Origin: Paenibacillus sp. OVF10
GTDB taxonomy: Bacteria; Bacillota; Bacilli; Paenibacillales; Paenibacillaceae
Assembly (NCBI GenBank): GCA_022836915.1
Contig: CP094668.1
Span: 4,588,001-4,652,000, forward strand
DNA: 64,000 nucleotides
Direction of reading: 5' to 3'
Under the pieces are notes generated by a model. That model worked only from the letters and a program-made list of their open reading frames with translations. It did not search any database and was not told the DNA's origin. The translations under genes and the position numbers were made by a program. Positions within the stretch are counted from its first letter, which is position 1. Each line of letters starts with the position of its first letter. Of this stretch, positions 1-10,097 are shown in pieces.

Positions 1-1
1 G

Positions 2-103
2 AGTAAGTACATTCAGGAATGGGAGGGCCAAAGTTCATATGAAGAAAAAAGAAATCAGCAGTACTGGAAGCGATGGAAACGGACGCATGGTCGTTATTTA
101 TAA
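2..103 (+). CDS. C-terminal tail of an upstream gene (partial, unidentified)
   Basis: An open frame enters from the left edge and stops at TAA 101-103. Its 33 residues are rich in Trp, Tyr, Lys and Arg (for example the piece YWKRWKRTHGRYL), a composition typical of a real protein C-terminus. A second frame is also open over the same stretch, so the frame choice is not certain. Nothing identifies the family. The next gene begins about 75 bases downstream with its own ribosome binding site. Confidence 0.3.
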   Translation, partial: SKYIQEWEGQSSYEEKRNQQYWKRWKRTHGRYL

Positions 104-179
104 ATAATTTGAAAAACTCAATGTATATGTAGTAATGACTGGTAGCTAAATTTAATTTATATTTTCCGGAGGAATCAAA

Positions 180-2331
180 TTGAAGAAGAATTACGAAAAT
201 GAAATTCAATCCTTATTACTTAAAATGACCATAGAAGAAAAGGTTGGACAACTTCAGCAGTGTGGACCATCTTTGGTAGGAGCATTTGATGTAAGCTTCG
301 AAGAACTGGTTAATATGGTGTTTGACGGAAGGATCAGCAAAGCCGATTTCCAGATCATGATGAGTACAGCTAAACAGGATTTTCGCGAGGAAGACTTAAG
401 AGCAGGCAAAATCGGTTCCTATAATGGACTAAATGATGCGAAAAAGGCTAATGAGCTGCAAAAAATAGCTGTAACTGAAACGCGTCTAGGTATTCCACTT
501 TTGTTCGGATACGATGTGATCCATGGCTATCGCACCGTAACACCAATTCCGCTTGCAGAAAGCTGCGCGTGGGAGCCTGAATTATGGAAAAGAACAGCAA
601 GGATCTCGGCAGAAGAAGCGACGGCAGGCGGTGTCCATATGACATTCGCTCCAATGGTGGATGTAGCAAAGGATGCCAGATGGGGCCGTGTCAGTGAAGG
701 GGCAGGAGAAGATGTTTTACTGTCATCCATTTACGGTGCTGCAAAAGTAAATGGATTTCAAGGGGATGATTTGACAAAGGAAGACGCGATGGTGGCCTGC
801 GTTAAACATTTTACCGGTTATGGTGCAGCGGAGGCGGGGAAAGATTACAACCGGGTGGATATGTCGATGCAGCGTTTATTCGAAGAATATCTCCCGCCAT
901 TCAAGGCTTGTATTAAAGCCGGAGCAAGAGCGGTCATGCCCGCTTTTAATGATATTAATGGAATGCCATGTACGGTGAATTCATGGCTCCTCACAGGTGT
1001 TCTTCGAGGTGAATGGGGATTTGACGGAATGACGATTAGCGATGCGAATGCCATTGCAGAATGTGTCACTCATGGAATTGCAGAGAACCTAGCAGATGCA
1101 GCTAAGCAGGCCATTGAAGCCGGACTCGACATGGATATGACCTCGAATGCTTACAGTGAAACGCTGGCCGAACTGATTGCTAACGGTGGTGTGAAAGAAC
1201 AAGTGCTGGATAGAGCTGTGGCTGATATCCTGCGGATTAAGTTTGAACTGGGATTATTTGATCAACCGTACCGTACTTCGGAAGCACGTGAGAAAGCTGC
1301 TATATTGAAGCCAGCCTACCGTTCCCTGGCAAGAGAAGCTGCAGAGAAATCCATCGTTTTGCTGAAAACGATAATGTGCTGCCTTTAAAAATGGGGTGAA
1401 GCTTGGGTTAATGGGTGAGCTGGCCAATAACCGGGAGGAAATGACAGGAGCCTGGGCCATCAAAGCAGACGGACAAGACTGTGTAAGCCTTGTCGATGCT
1501 TGCAAGGCTCAAGGAATTAACTTTATTTACATGGCTGAAGATACAGTGATTCCTGAAGAGTGTGATGTTTATGTCGCTTCTATTGGAGAATTCAAAAATC
1601 AGAGTGGTGAAGCGGCCAGTCGTGCTTCTATTGAGCTGCCCACAGAACAGATCGATTTATTGAAGAGATTAATAGAAACAGGTAAACCGGTGATTGCCGT
1701 TCTGTTTAATGGAAGGCCCCTAGCAATCCCATGGGTAGCGGACAACGTACATGCAATTGTCGAGGCATGGCATCCGGGTGTAGAAGCAGGGAATGCCATC
1801 TTAGATATACTGTTCGGGATAATAAATCCATCCGCTAAATTAACCACAACCTTTCCTTATTCCAGCGGGCAATGCCCGGTTTACTATGCACATACTAATA
1901 CCGGTCGCCCGGGAGGAAAGAGTAAATTCACTTCAAAATATTTAGACACACCGCTTGAGCCGGTTTATCCGTTTGGATATGGCTTAAGCTATACAACATT
2001 CCTATATTCGGATCTGCAGGTGAGGAAAGAGCATGAAGGAATCAGAGTGTCCGTTAAGGTAAGGAATACCGGAGATCGCGATGGAACTGAGATTATTCAG
2101 TGTTATATCCGCGATATCGTGGCGAAGCGTGTGCGGCCTGTAAAACAGCTGGTTGATTTTACGAAGATTCCATTGCAGGCAGGAGTGGAAAGCGGAGTCG
2201 ATTTTCTAGTCCCCTATAAGGCAATGGGCTACTATGACATGAGTATGAATTATGTTATTGAAGAAGGAGAATTTGAAATTTTTGTGGGAGGTAATTCAGA
2301 AGATTGTCTGTCAAGTAGGTTCTGGCTGTAA
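180..2331 (+). CDS. Glycoside hydrolase family 3 beta-glucosidase-like enzyme (two frameshifts in this sequence)
   Basis: A GH3 enzyme that would hydrolyse terminal beta-linked glucose or xylose from oligosaccharides, probably in the cytoplasm since there is no signal peptide. It starts at TTG 180 behind CCGGAGGAATC. The N-terminal (beta/alpha)8 domain carries the family KHF motif near residue 209 and the nucleophile Asp 288 in TISDANAI. The second half (1396-2331) holds the alpha/beta sandwich and the fibronectin-III-like tail (VYPFGYGLSYTTF). The two halves are out of frame. Adding one A to the A-run at 1365-1368 and one to the A-run near 1386-1390 reads straight through LLKNDNVLPLKNGVKLGL, a junction typical of GH3 enzymes. 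Both losses are in homopolymers, so sequencing error is likelier than a dead gene. Family assignment is firm; substrate is not shown. Confidence 0.88.
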
Positions 2332-2444
2332 AACCGTAAAACTTGCTCTACTGCGATTTTTCAGAAAAAGAACATAGCGAGATCATTACTTATTTACATC
2401 GAATCGAAATCAATGAGTTAAAAATAGAAGGGAAGGGTCTTGTA

Positions 2445-5077
2445 GTGCCAAATAAATTAAATGATGTTCTATCCGGAAGGGAAGCTAACTATATCTTGCC
2501 GTTTTTTGGCAGCATGGAGAAGATGAAGTGGTTCTTCGGGAAGAAATGGCCCGGATTCACGAATCGGGTATAGGTGCAGTATGTGTTGAAGCACGTCCGC
2601 ACCCCGACTTTCTTGGACCGAACTGGTGGAGAGACATGGATATAATTATAGAAGAAGCCAAGACACGAGGAATGCGAGTATGGGTTCTCGATGACGATCA
2701 CTTTCCAACAGGTCACGCTGCCGGCCGGTTAAAGGACGCGCCGGAAGAATTGCGCCGCGTTTTTCTATCTAAACTGCATATTGATGCTCTAGGACCAAAG
2801 GCGGGCTCATCATTTGCTGTGGCCGTTCCCAATCTTCCCGGATTTTATGAAGCCGCCTCGTCCAACCTGACTGTCATTGCGGTTCAGCGGAACTCTGTTA
2901 CAGGCGAATTATTAGACGAGGCTATTGATTTGACTTCACGGGTGGTGAACGGCAGATTGTATTGGGATGTACCTGAAGGATACTGGAGAATATTTACGGT
3001 TTTTGAGAATGCCATCGGAGGAGACCCTTCCAAGCGGGATTACTTGAATCCGCTTATAAAGGATTCAACCAAAGTCTTGATCGATACCGTGTATGAAGCC
3101 TTTTACTCACGTTACCAGGAATACTTCGGGAATACCTTTGCAGGCTTCTTTTCGGATGAGCCGGGCTTCTACAGTGGAAAGAATGCAATTATTACCAACT
3201 ATGAGATTACCGTTGGGCAAGATAAGGCAGATTTGCCATGGTGCCCTGAGATGGAACGGCTGCTTGAGCAAGAACTGGGCTCTGACTATAAAACACTTTT
3301 ACCCTTGCTATGGCAAAATGGCAGCAAGGAGGCAACTTCGAAGACTCGCTATTGTTATATGAAACTGGTAAGCATGCTATATGCCGAACACTTCACCGAC
3401 CAAATCGGTGATTGGTGTAGAGAACGGAAAATCGAATATATTGGTCATGTAATCGAAGACAACAATACACACGCACGTTTGGGTGTCGGTAGCGGGCATT
3501 TCTTCAGAGCGTTGGGGGGACAGGACATGTCGGGGCTGGATGTCGTACTGTGGCAGCTTAATCCCGGCTTTGATGAAATCCCGTCGGCATGGGTTGCGGG
3601 TGAAGCCGACAACGAGTTTTTCAACTATGGTCTTGCCAAGATGGCGGCATCGCTGTCCCATCTTGATCCGAAAAAGCAAGGTAGAACCATGGCTGAAGTA
3701 TTCGGTGCTTACGGTTGGGCCGAAGGTCTGAAGCTGATGAAGTGGATGACTGACCACATGCTCGTACGTGGGGTTAATTACTTCGTCCCTCATGCGTTCT
3801 CTCCAAAGGAGTTCCCCGATCCGGATTGTCCGCCGCATATGTATGCACGAGGTAAAAATCCGCAATATCGTTATTACAAACATTTAAATCATTATACTAA
3901 TCGCATGTCTCATCTCCTGACCGGCGGATTGCACATCGCATCGGCGGCGGTTTTGTACCATGCGGAGGCAGAATGGTCAGGACAATACATGTATTTTCAT
4001 AAACCGGTAAAGGAACTAATGCGTGCGCAGATTGACTGCGATGTCGTGCCGTGTGATTCGATCATTGCGGATGCAGCAGTTCAGAACGAGAAACTGACGT
4101 TGTTGAGCGAAACTTATGACTGTTTAATCGTTCCTTACAGTGAAGCACTTCCGAGTGAAGTATTGCTGCGGTTTATTGAATTAACGGAGAAAGGTTTGCC
4201 GGTTTTCTTTGTGGGCGGGCTACCAGCAAGAACGAGCGAGGGTGGGAAAGGGGAACTTGTAGAGCAATTAAAACGATGCAAACATGTAAAAGTAGTTGCT
4301 CTTGAAGATTTAGCGCAGAAGTTAAAAAGCTCCGGGTTTACAGATATCCTCACGGACGGCAGCTACCCGTTTCTGCGATACTATCATGTACGGCATCAGG
4401 ATATGGATGTATTTATGTTCTTCAATGAACACCCCATTCAGGATATATGTACGGAAGTGATTCTACCGGTTAAGGGTTCGCTTGTCTTCTATGATGCTTA
4501 TTCCAATAAGGTTATCCATACGTGCAGTGTTCAGGAAGGTGATTCTACCCGAATCTCGCTCGAGCTGTCCCCATTTGAGGCGATTGTTGTGCTATCAAGC
4601 GATTGCTTTGAACCATTCGAGACAGCGCCGGACTTGAAAAGAGATGGTGAGGAGATTCTCATTGAATCATTGTGGTCTATCTCGACAGCAATCTCAGAAC
4701 AATATCCTCACTTTACCCCATGGGCCGAGCATCAAAAGTTGACCGATCTAAGTGTACCTAGTCTTCTACCAGAATTCTCAGGGACGTTCCGATATGAAAC
4801 ATTTTTGAACTACGATAGGCTTAACGGAAAACAACTTATTCTTGATCTTGGGAAAGTATTTGAAACAGCGGAAGTGTTCATAAACGGCACATCCGCTGGT
4901 GTCCGGATCAGCGCACCCTACCTTTTTGACGTAAGTAAGCTTATTCAATCAGGAGAAAATACCATTTCTGTTGAAGTAACCAATACGCTTTCAAAAGAGA
5001 TTACGGATTTCTGTTCCCGGGTAGCACAGCATGACCCAAGTGGTCTTCTTGGACCTGTCCGGTTGAGTGCTCGTTAG
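2445..5077 (+). CDS. Large GH106-related glycoside hydrolase with C-terminal jelly-roll domain (one frameshift)
   Basis: A protein of about 880 residues resembling GH106 alpha-L-rhamnosidases and related uncharacterised hydrolases. The start is probably GTG 2445 behind GAAGGGAAGGG; TTG 2343 is in frame but has no ribosome binding site. The N-terminal barrel carries VWVLDDDHFPTGHAAGR, where related enzymes have a YDExGWPSG-like loop. The middle has EVFGAYGW followed by MKWMTDHMLVRGVNYFVPHA, a hallmark of the GH106-like group. The C-terminal 120 residues form a sugar-binding jelly roll as in GH2 enzymes (AEVFINGTSAG). The N-terminal 20 residues are in another frame. One more T in the run at 2502-2507 gives ILPFFWQHGEDEVVLREEM without a break. 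There is no signal peptide. It follows the GH3 gene closely and is probably cotranscribed. The exact family number is inferred from motifs only. Confidence 0.72.
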
Positions 5078-5142
5078 AATTTTTTCGGAGTTACATGACA
5101 TTAAGTAGTTACCGCATCCTGTAGCATTGGATCTCATAGACG

Positions 5143-5204
5143 GGTACGATTGAAGCTGTCGCTTACAAAGATGACAAGGAATATGGACGTTAAAACTAAA
5201 GAGC
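5143..5204 (+). pseudogene. Relic of a GH2 beta-galactosidase C-terminus
   Basis: Reading from 5143 gives GTIEAVAYKDDKEYGR, then with a small frame repair KLKS. The matching place in the intact GH2 gene downstream (about 9370-9425, after frame repair) reads EAVAYIGGKEVGRYNLKS. A terminator with similar sequence follows both copies. I infer that a second GH2 gene stood here and that only about 20 codons survive. The hit is short, so confidence is moderate. Confidence 0.4.
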
Positions 5205-5218
5205 TAACTTGTGAATGA

Positions 5219-5270
5219 GGCAGTTGCCCATCCTGATTTTATCTTGAATTCAGAAGGGAACTGCCTTTTG
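5219..5270 (+). terminator. Rho-independent terminator
   Basis: The arms GGCAGTTGCCC (5219-5229) and GGGAACTGCC (5256-5265) can pair and are followed by TTTTG. It ends the GH3/GH106-like block and closely resembles the terminator after the GH2 gene at 9776-9830. Confidence 0.6.
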
Positions 5271-5563
5271 TCAGGGTGACTTGATTCCCTTATGTCTTCC
5301 GCGTCTTACTTATACCCTATGAGTTGTGAATCAATTGCACCCTTTTACATCAGTTTATTTTCAGTTTAGTTTCCACTAATAAAATATGAAAGAACAAAGA
5401 TACGGAAACAATATATTAATTAATTTGACACCGTATTGAAAAAATCAAACTAAAAGGGTTAGGAGGATTGTCTATGAATTAAAAGTGATTAAAGCGAGAG
5501 TTAATGAACTGCAAGCTAAGCATAAGTGTTATCGTCAATTCACAAAATAAGAGAGGTTATTAC
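5271..5563. other. Intergenic stretch with a short orphan frame
   Basis: There is no gene of normal length. A GGAGG followed by ATG-AAT-TAA lies at about 5462-5483 and looks like a dead start. An overlapping frame reads VYELKVIKARVNELQAKHK and stops at 5548-5550; it could be the tail of a lost regulator, but it has no start. The promoter of the downstream hydrolase is presumably here, but no clear -35/-10 pair was seen. Confidence 0.3.
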
Positions 5564-6588
5564 ATGAGTGAAAATAATGGAATTCCAGAACATACTTCAG
5601 AAAAAAGCTTTTTCAAGCGTTACCGAGTTGCTATCCTTATCGCGTTTATTGCAATCGCGGGCATCGGTGCTTTAGCGTATTATTGGCTTAATACCGCAGG
5701 CGGAACGAAAGTGAGTAAGCTCGGCGTTATGAAAATAAGGGAAAACGCTATTACAATCAGAAAAGAAGCGAATGAAAAGGATACTTTGGGTAAGAGAATA
5801 GTTATTGAACGAGATGGTAAGGATCCAGTAGAAGCCATCTGGTATGAACCAGAAGGACGTACGGAAGATCTTCCGGTGTTTGTCTATGCGCATGGTGGTG
5901 CGTGGATCAGCTTTGATGCAATCGATGGAGATGAATTTAATAAAAAGATCGCAGACTCAGCTAACTGCGTCGTTGTCAATCTTAACTATAGATTGCTTCA
6001 AACAGAGCCATTCCCTTACCAACAGGAAGAAATGGCTGATACGGTAAAATGGCTGCAGGAAAATGCAGAATCCTTGAAAGTTCAACCTGACAATATTGTC
6101 ATTAGCGGAGGAAGTGCTGGGGGACACATTACTGCCGGTGCTGCGCTGCTTCTTTCAAGAGAAAACATTAAAGTTGCTGCGCAACTCCTTGAAATGCCCT
6201 TTCTTGACTTTACAGCACCCAAAGAGGATGATTTAGGAATTTTTAGTGGGTTTATTGGACAGCTCCATGATACCTTCTTTCCTGATGTTCCCACTGATGA
6301 CCCAATTGTATCTCCTCCCTATGCTTCAGCGGAAGAACTCAAGAAGCTTCCCCTGCTTATTTTATCCTTGGAAAGCAAGACCCGCTTCATTTGCAGGGCG
6401 AACGATATGCAAAGATATTGGAGAAGGAAGACATTTATACAAATATTAAATACTTCGATACTAATCACGGATATACAGTAGAGAAGAAGGATGAAAACGG
6501 CGAGACTGTTAGTGTAGCTGATATCGAAAATAACGAAGCGGGTGAAAAATATAAAATTGAGTTGCTCCAAAGTATATTTAATAAATGA
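5564..6588 (+). CDS. Membrane-anchored alpha/beta hydrolase (HSL-type esterase/lipase; one frameshift)
   Basis: A carboxylesterase of the hormone-sensitive-lipase type. ATG 5564 has GAGAGG nine bases upstream; the longer frame from 5504 has none. One transmembrane segment (about residues 17-38, RVAILIAFIAIAGIGALAYYW) would place the enzyme outside the membrane. The oxyanion-hole motif HGGAW lies near residue 110 and the nucleophile Ser is in ISGGSAGG near residue 188. The C-terminal His is expected in YFDTNHGYT. The last 65 codons (6391-6588) are in a different frame. One base added near 6377-6381 joins LILSLESK to DPLHLQGERYAK, where the catalytic Asp of this fold normally lies. The substrate is unknown; the neighbouring glycosidases make a deacylase of acylated glycans a reasonable guess. 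Confidence 0.8.
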
Positions 6589-6634
6589 CCTATTAGCCAA
6601 AGACAGCGTAATGCCTTTAGAAGCATAATTCCTT

Positions 6635-6672
6635 CTCCCGAGGGCTCTCTACGAGTTCCCGGGAGTTTTTTT
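6635..6672 (+). terminator. Rho-independent terminator after the esterase gene
   Basis: The arms CTCCCG (6635-6640) and CGGGAG (6660-6665), extended by an imperfect inner stem, are followed by seven T residues. Confidence 0.7.
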
Positions 6673-7285
6673 AATCCTGTTTACAAAAATAAGAACAACA
6701 TTTGGAGTTCGCTATAGAAGCAGCGTACGCTTATGGTCACTCTGCTGTTCAATGGCGGACTTACACTCACGTATCTGGTTGCAGAAGGCTCAGAGCATTT
6801 CAGTAAGGACTTTCTTCTGAAAAGCGCACCAAATACTTTGTTTCCGGACGCTACTTTAAGCTTTGGTGTTGACGGATCAATGGTATTGAAAATCTGATAT
6901 TCTTTATATTGCTTCGACTTACAAAATTAAGAGAAATACGTTTGAAGTAACAAACGATGGAAGGTATAAACTCTCTTAAATAAAAATATGGTAGATGAAA
7001 AGTTGCGGTATCTTGCCGCTGGAGGATCGGTCAAATTGGATCTCTATACTGAAATTAATACATTTAATTAATCTAACTAAACCGAAAAACACCGTAAGGT
7101 GATTTTTTGTGGTGACAAAAGTCGGTAAACCACTTTGTACTAGATATGCAAATTACAAGGCAGCGGCTTGTACCAGAAATAGTTAAAAGTGCGCTATCAG
7201 AGTTTCATTTCCGTTATATTAATCTATTCTAGGGGATGCCTATAATAAATTCAGATTTAGTAATTAAGTTTGAGGCAGTTTTCTC
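6673..7285. other. Long intergenic region with two orphan frames, probably decayed coding DNA
   Basis: Two short frames have protein-like composition but no clear ribosome binding sites. The first is at 6733-6897 (54 residues, ending ATLSFGVDGSMVLKI). The second is at 6988-7071 (27 residues, containing LAAGGSVKLDLYTEI). They resemble C-terminal beta-strand pieces of glycosidases in style, but I could not assign them. A small hairpin terminator lies at 7086-7108. The promoter of the GH2 gene should be within the last 150 bases; no clear consensus was found. Confidence 0.35.
7086..7108. terminator. Small bidirectional hairpin terminator
   Basis: AAAAA, CACC, loop GTAA, GGTG, A and TTTTTT form a four-base-pair GC stem (extendable by A-T pairs) with a T-tract on either strand. 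Confidence 0.45.
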
Positions 7286-7306
7286 AGTGAAATGGAGGAG
7301 AAGCGA

Positions 7307-9765
7307 GTGTTAAAGCAGGATTTTAACAAAGATTGGACATTCGGAAATAATATAAGCATTATTGAAGCTTCTACGAAGGGTATTAAGAAAAATTTAAACC
7401 ATGTGGATTTGCCCCATGATGCGATGATCTTGACGGAGCGCTCAGCAGATAACCCTGCTGGTTCAGGAGGAGCATATTTTCAAGGCGGAAATTATGAGTA
7501 TGTAAAGAAACTCATTTTACCAAAAGAGGATCAGGGGAAAGTTGTCTTTCTAGAATTTGAAGGCGTTTACATGAATACTTTCGTTTATGTTAACGGTGAT
7601 CTGGCAGGTAAAAATGATTACGGGTACACGAATTTCTATGTGCAGATCAACGATTTTCTTCGCTACGGACAAGAGAACGAAGTTAAGGTTGTGGTGAAGA
7701 ACGGCTCCCAACCCAATAGCCGTTGGTATACCGGCTCAGGGATTTACCGTAATGTCAAGCTGATGAAAGCGGAACCGATTTATATTGCCATGGACGGCGT
7801 TCGGATTACAACAGTAGATGCAGAACCGGATCTGGCCGTACTCCAAATTGAGATCGCGATCAAAAATGAGAATCTGGGACTGCACACCGGTTATGCAATC
7901 ACCACAATCAAGGACGCTGAAGAAAAAGTAGTAAGCGAGGAGGCGACGAAATTCTCAGTAGCATCCCGAGGTGAGATATCGGCCTGGCAGAGAATAACAC
8001 TGTCGTCTCCTAAACTCTGGGACACGGATAACCCGAATCTGTACACTTGCACTACAGTCATAAAGTTGAACGACAAGGTTGTGGACGAAGACATCACGAC
8101 ATTTGGTATACGCAAGCTGCAGCTGGACAGCGTTCATGGCCTGCGCATCAATGGTAGGACGTTGAAGTTAAAAGGAGGATGCATTCACCATGATAACGGA
8201 GTCATTGGCGCCGCTGCCTTCAAAGACGCCGAAGAACGCCGGATTCGTAAGCTAAAAGAAGCAGGTTACAATGCAATACGCGCTGCCCACCACCCGATGG
8301 GCAGAACGCTGTTGGATGCTTGCGATAAGCACGGTATGCTTGTGATGGATGAATTGACCGACTGTTGGACGCACGGCAAAATCGATTATGACTACGCCAC
8401 AACGTTTATAGAGCATTGGGAACAGGACGTGGAACGCATGATTGGCAAGGATTACAACCATCCTAGTGTTATCATGTATTCGATCGGTAATGAACTTGCG
8501 GAAATTGGTTCTCGACATGGTAACATTCTGGGCCGAAAAATTATTGAGAAGATTCGTTCACTGGATGACACCCGTTACATCACCAATGGCGTGAATCCAA
8601 TCATGACCACCTTGGGAAGGATCAAAGAAATCGCAGTTGACCAAGGATTCTCTGAATTAAGCAGTTCGCTGGATAGCGGTGAGATTAATCAGGTTATGCA
8701 AGCGATGGGACCGCTTATGGGTCAATTTTCATCAAGTAACATCATTCAAGACATGATCGAGGAAGCACTGGGAGTGCTAGACATCGAAGGTTACAATTAT
8801 TCACCTGAACGGTACCTCATTGAACACGAGAAGTCCAACAATAAAACCTTTGTTGGCGCAGAGTCACATCCGGCAGCACTGGACCATATATGGGAAATTG
8901 TGAAAAATAACGGATTTGTATTGGGAGACTTTTCGTGGACCGCTTGGGATTACCTGGGTGAGGTTGGCATCGGCAAAGTCAGTTATGAAGGAGACCCAGG
9001 CATCATTGTCTATGCTCCATATCCATGGATTACCGCCCAGACCGGGGATTTCGATATTACGGGTCACCGGCTTCCGATTTCCTATTGGCGTGAGATTGTG
9101 TGGGGTGGACGCGGTCACAAGCCCTACATTGCCGTGCAGAAACCTGAGTACTATGGTCGAGATGCAAAATTGAGCCTATGGGGCTGGACGGATTCCATAA
9201 GCAGCTGGACATGGCCCGGTTGGGAGGGCAAAGGAGTCGTAGTTGAGGTATACTCGGATGCTGAGGAAGCAGAACTATTTATCAATGGTAAATCTCAAGG
9301 CAGGAAGACGGTTGGAGACGATTTCAAGAAATTTTACTGCAAGTGGGATACCACATTTGAGCCAGGGAAGTTGAAGCTGTTGCTTACATCGGAGGCAAGG
9401 AAGTCGGACGTTACAACCTGAAGTCGGCCGGAGCACCGCAACTGAAAGTGACCAAGGAGCGCGAAGATCTGCGTGCAGGGTCAAACGATCTTTGCTACGT
9501 TAACATTGAACTTGTTGATGCCAGCGGAATCCTTAATACGGCGGTGCAGCGGAAAGTTACAGTTGCCATAGAGGGACCAGCCGTCATTCAAGGCAGTGGA
9601 ACGGGAAGAGCGAGAACGGAAGAGAACTATTTCGATTCGATGCATGAGACTTACAACGGTCGAATGCAGGTCGTCGTTCGGGCTGGTGTGGAAAAAGGAA
9701 CTGCTACGCTGATTATTTCCACTGAGAAATCAGAAAGCGTAACGATTGAAATACCTGTAGTGTAA
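7307..9765 (+). CDS. GH2 beta-galactosidase-type enzyme with C-terminal DUF4982-like domain (one frameshift)
   Basis: A GH2 enzyme of about 820 residues. GTG 7307 follows GGAGGAG at 7295-7301 and is preferred over ATG 7292, which lies inside that ribosome binding site. In order it has a sugar-binding jelly roll (to about 155), an Ig-like domain (about 160-275) and a TIM barrel (about 280-600). The acid/base Glu is about residue 396 in SIGNELAEIG; the nucleophile Glu is about residue 519 in VGAESHPA. The tail carries a second jelly-roll piece (VEVYSDAEEAELFINGKSQG). The last 115 codons (9448-9765) are in another frame. One base added at 9371-9373 yields PGKLEAVAYIGGKEVGRYNL. There is no signal peptide, so it is intracellular. 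It would remove terminal beta-galactosyl or related residues. It stands alone between terminators. Confidence 0.85.
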
Positions 9766-9775
9766 GCGATAAGCA

Positions 9776-9830
9776 AAAACAGTTCCCCATCCTGGATCGC
9801 CAGATGATTCGGATGGGGAACTGTTTTTTT
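9776..9830 (+). terminator. Strong Rho-independent terminator after the GH2 gene
   Basis: The arms ACAGTTCCCCATCC and GGATGGGGAACTGT are followed by a run of T. The stem is about 14 base pairs. The core CAGTT-CCCATCCTG resembles the terminator at 5219-5270. Confidence 0.85.
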
Positions 9831-10097
9831 GTCATACGATTTAATAACCTTTACAGTTTTCTTAAGGATCAGAAAACAGTTTTTTAGAAGCGTTAAAAAG
9901 AATACAAGGTTGACGGTTTCAATTGCCATTACCCATTGACGGCAGCATTTTTTGTTTTAGCTATGCTGACCCAATCATATTAAGAATACGATATGTATGC
10001 TTGTATTCCTCTATATCGTCGCCTAAATGCGCCAATCTATAATTAGGTAAGTGATGTGTGTGATGGATATTAAAAAAACTAATTCTGAGAGGTTCTC

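Noticed and set aside
2343-2444. Longer N-terminus of the GH106-like protein starting at TTG 2343
   Set aside because: The frame is open but has no ribosome binding site, and the residues do not look like the start of this family; GTG 2445 has a good site.
3377-3883. Minus-strand open frame of 168 codons inside the GH106-like gene
   Set aside because: It lies entirely opposite a well-supported coding region, lacks a ribosome binding site and has no recognisable protein motif.
5504-5563. Upstream ATG for the esterase gene
   Set aside because: The extra 20 residues lack a ribosome binding site, whereas ATG 5564 has GAGAGG at the right distance and places the membrane segment near the N-terminus.
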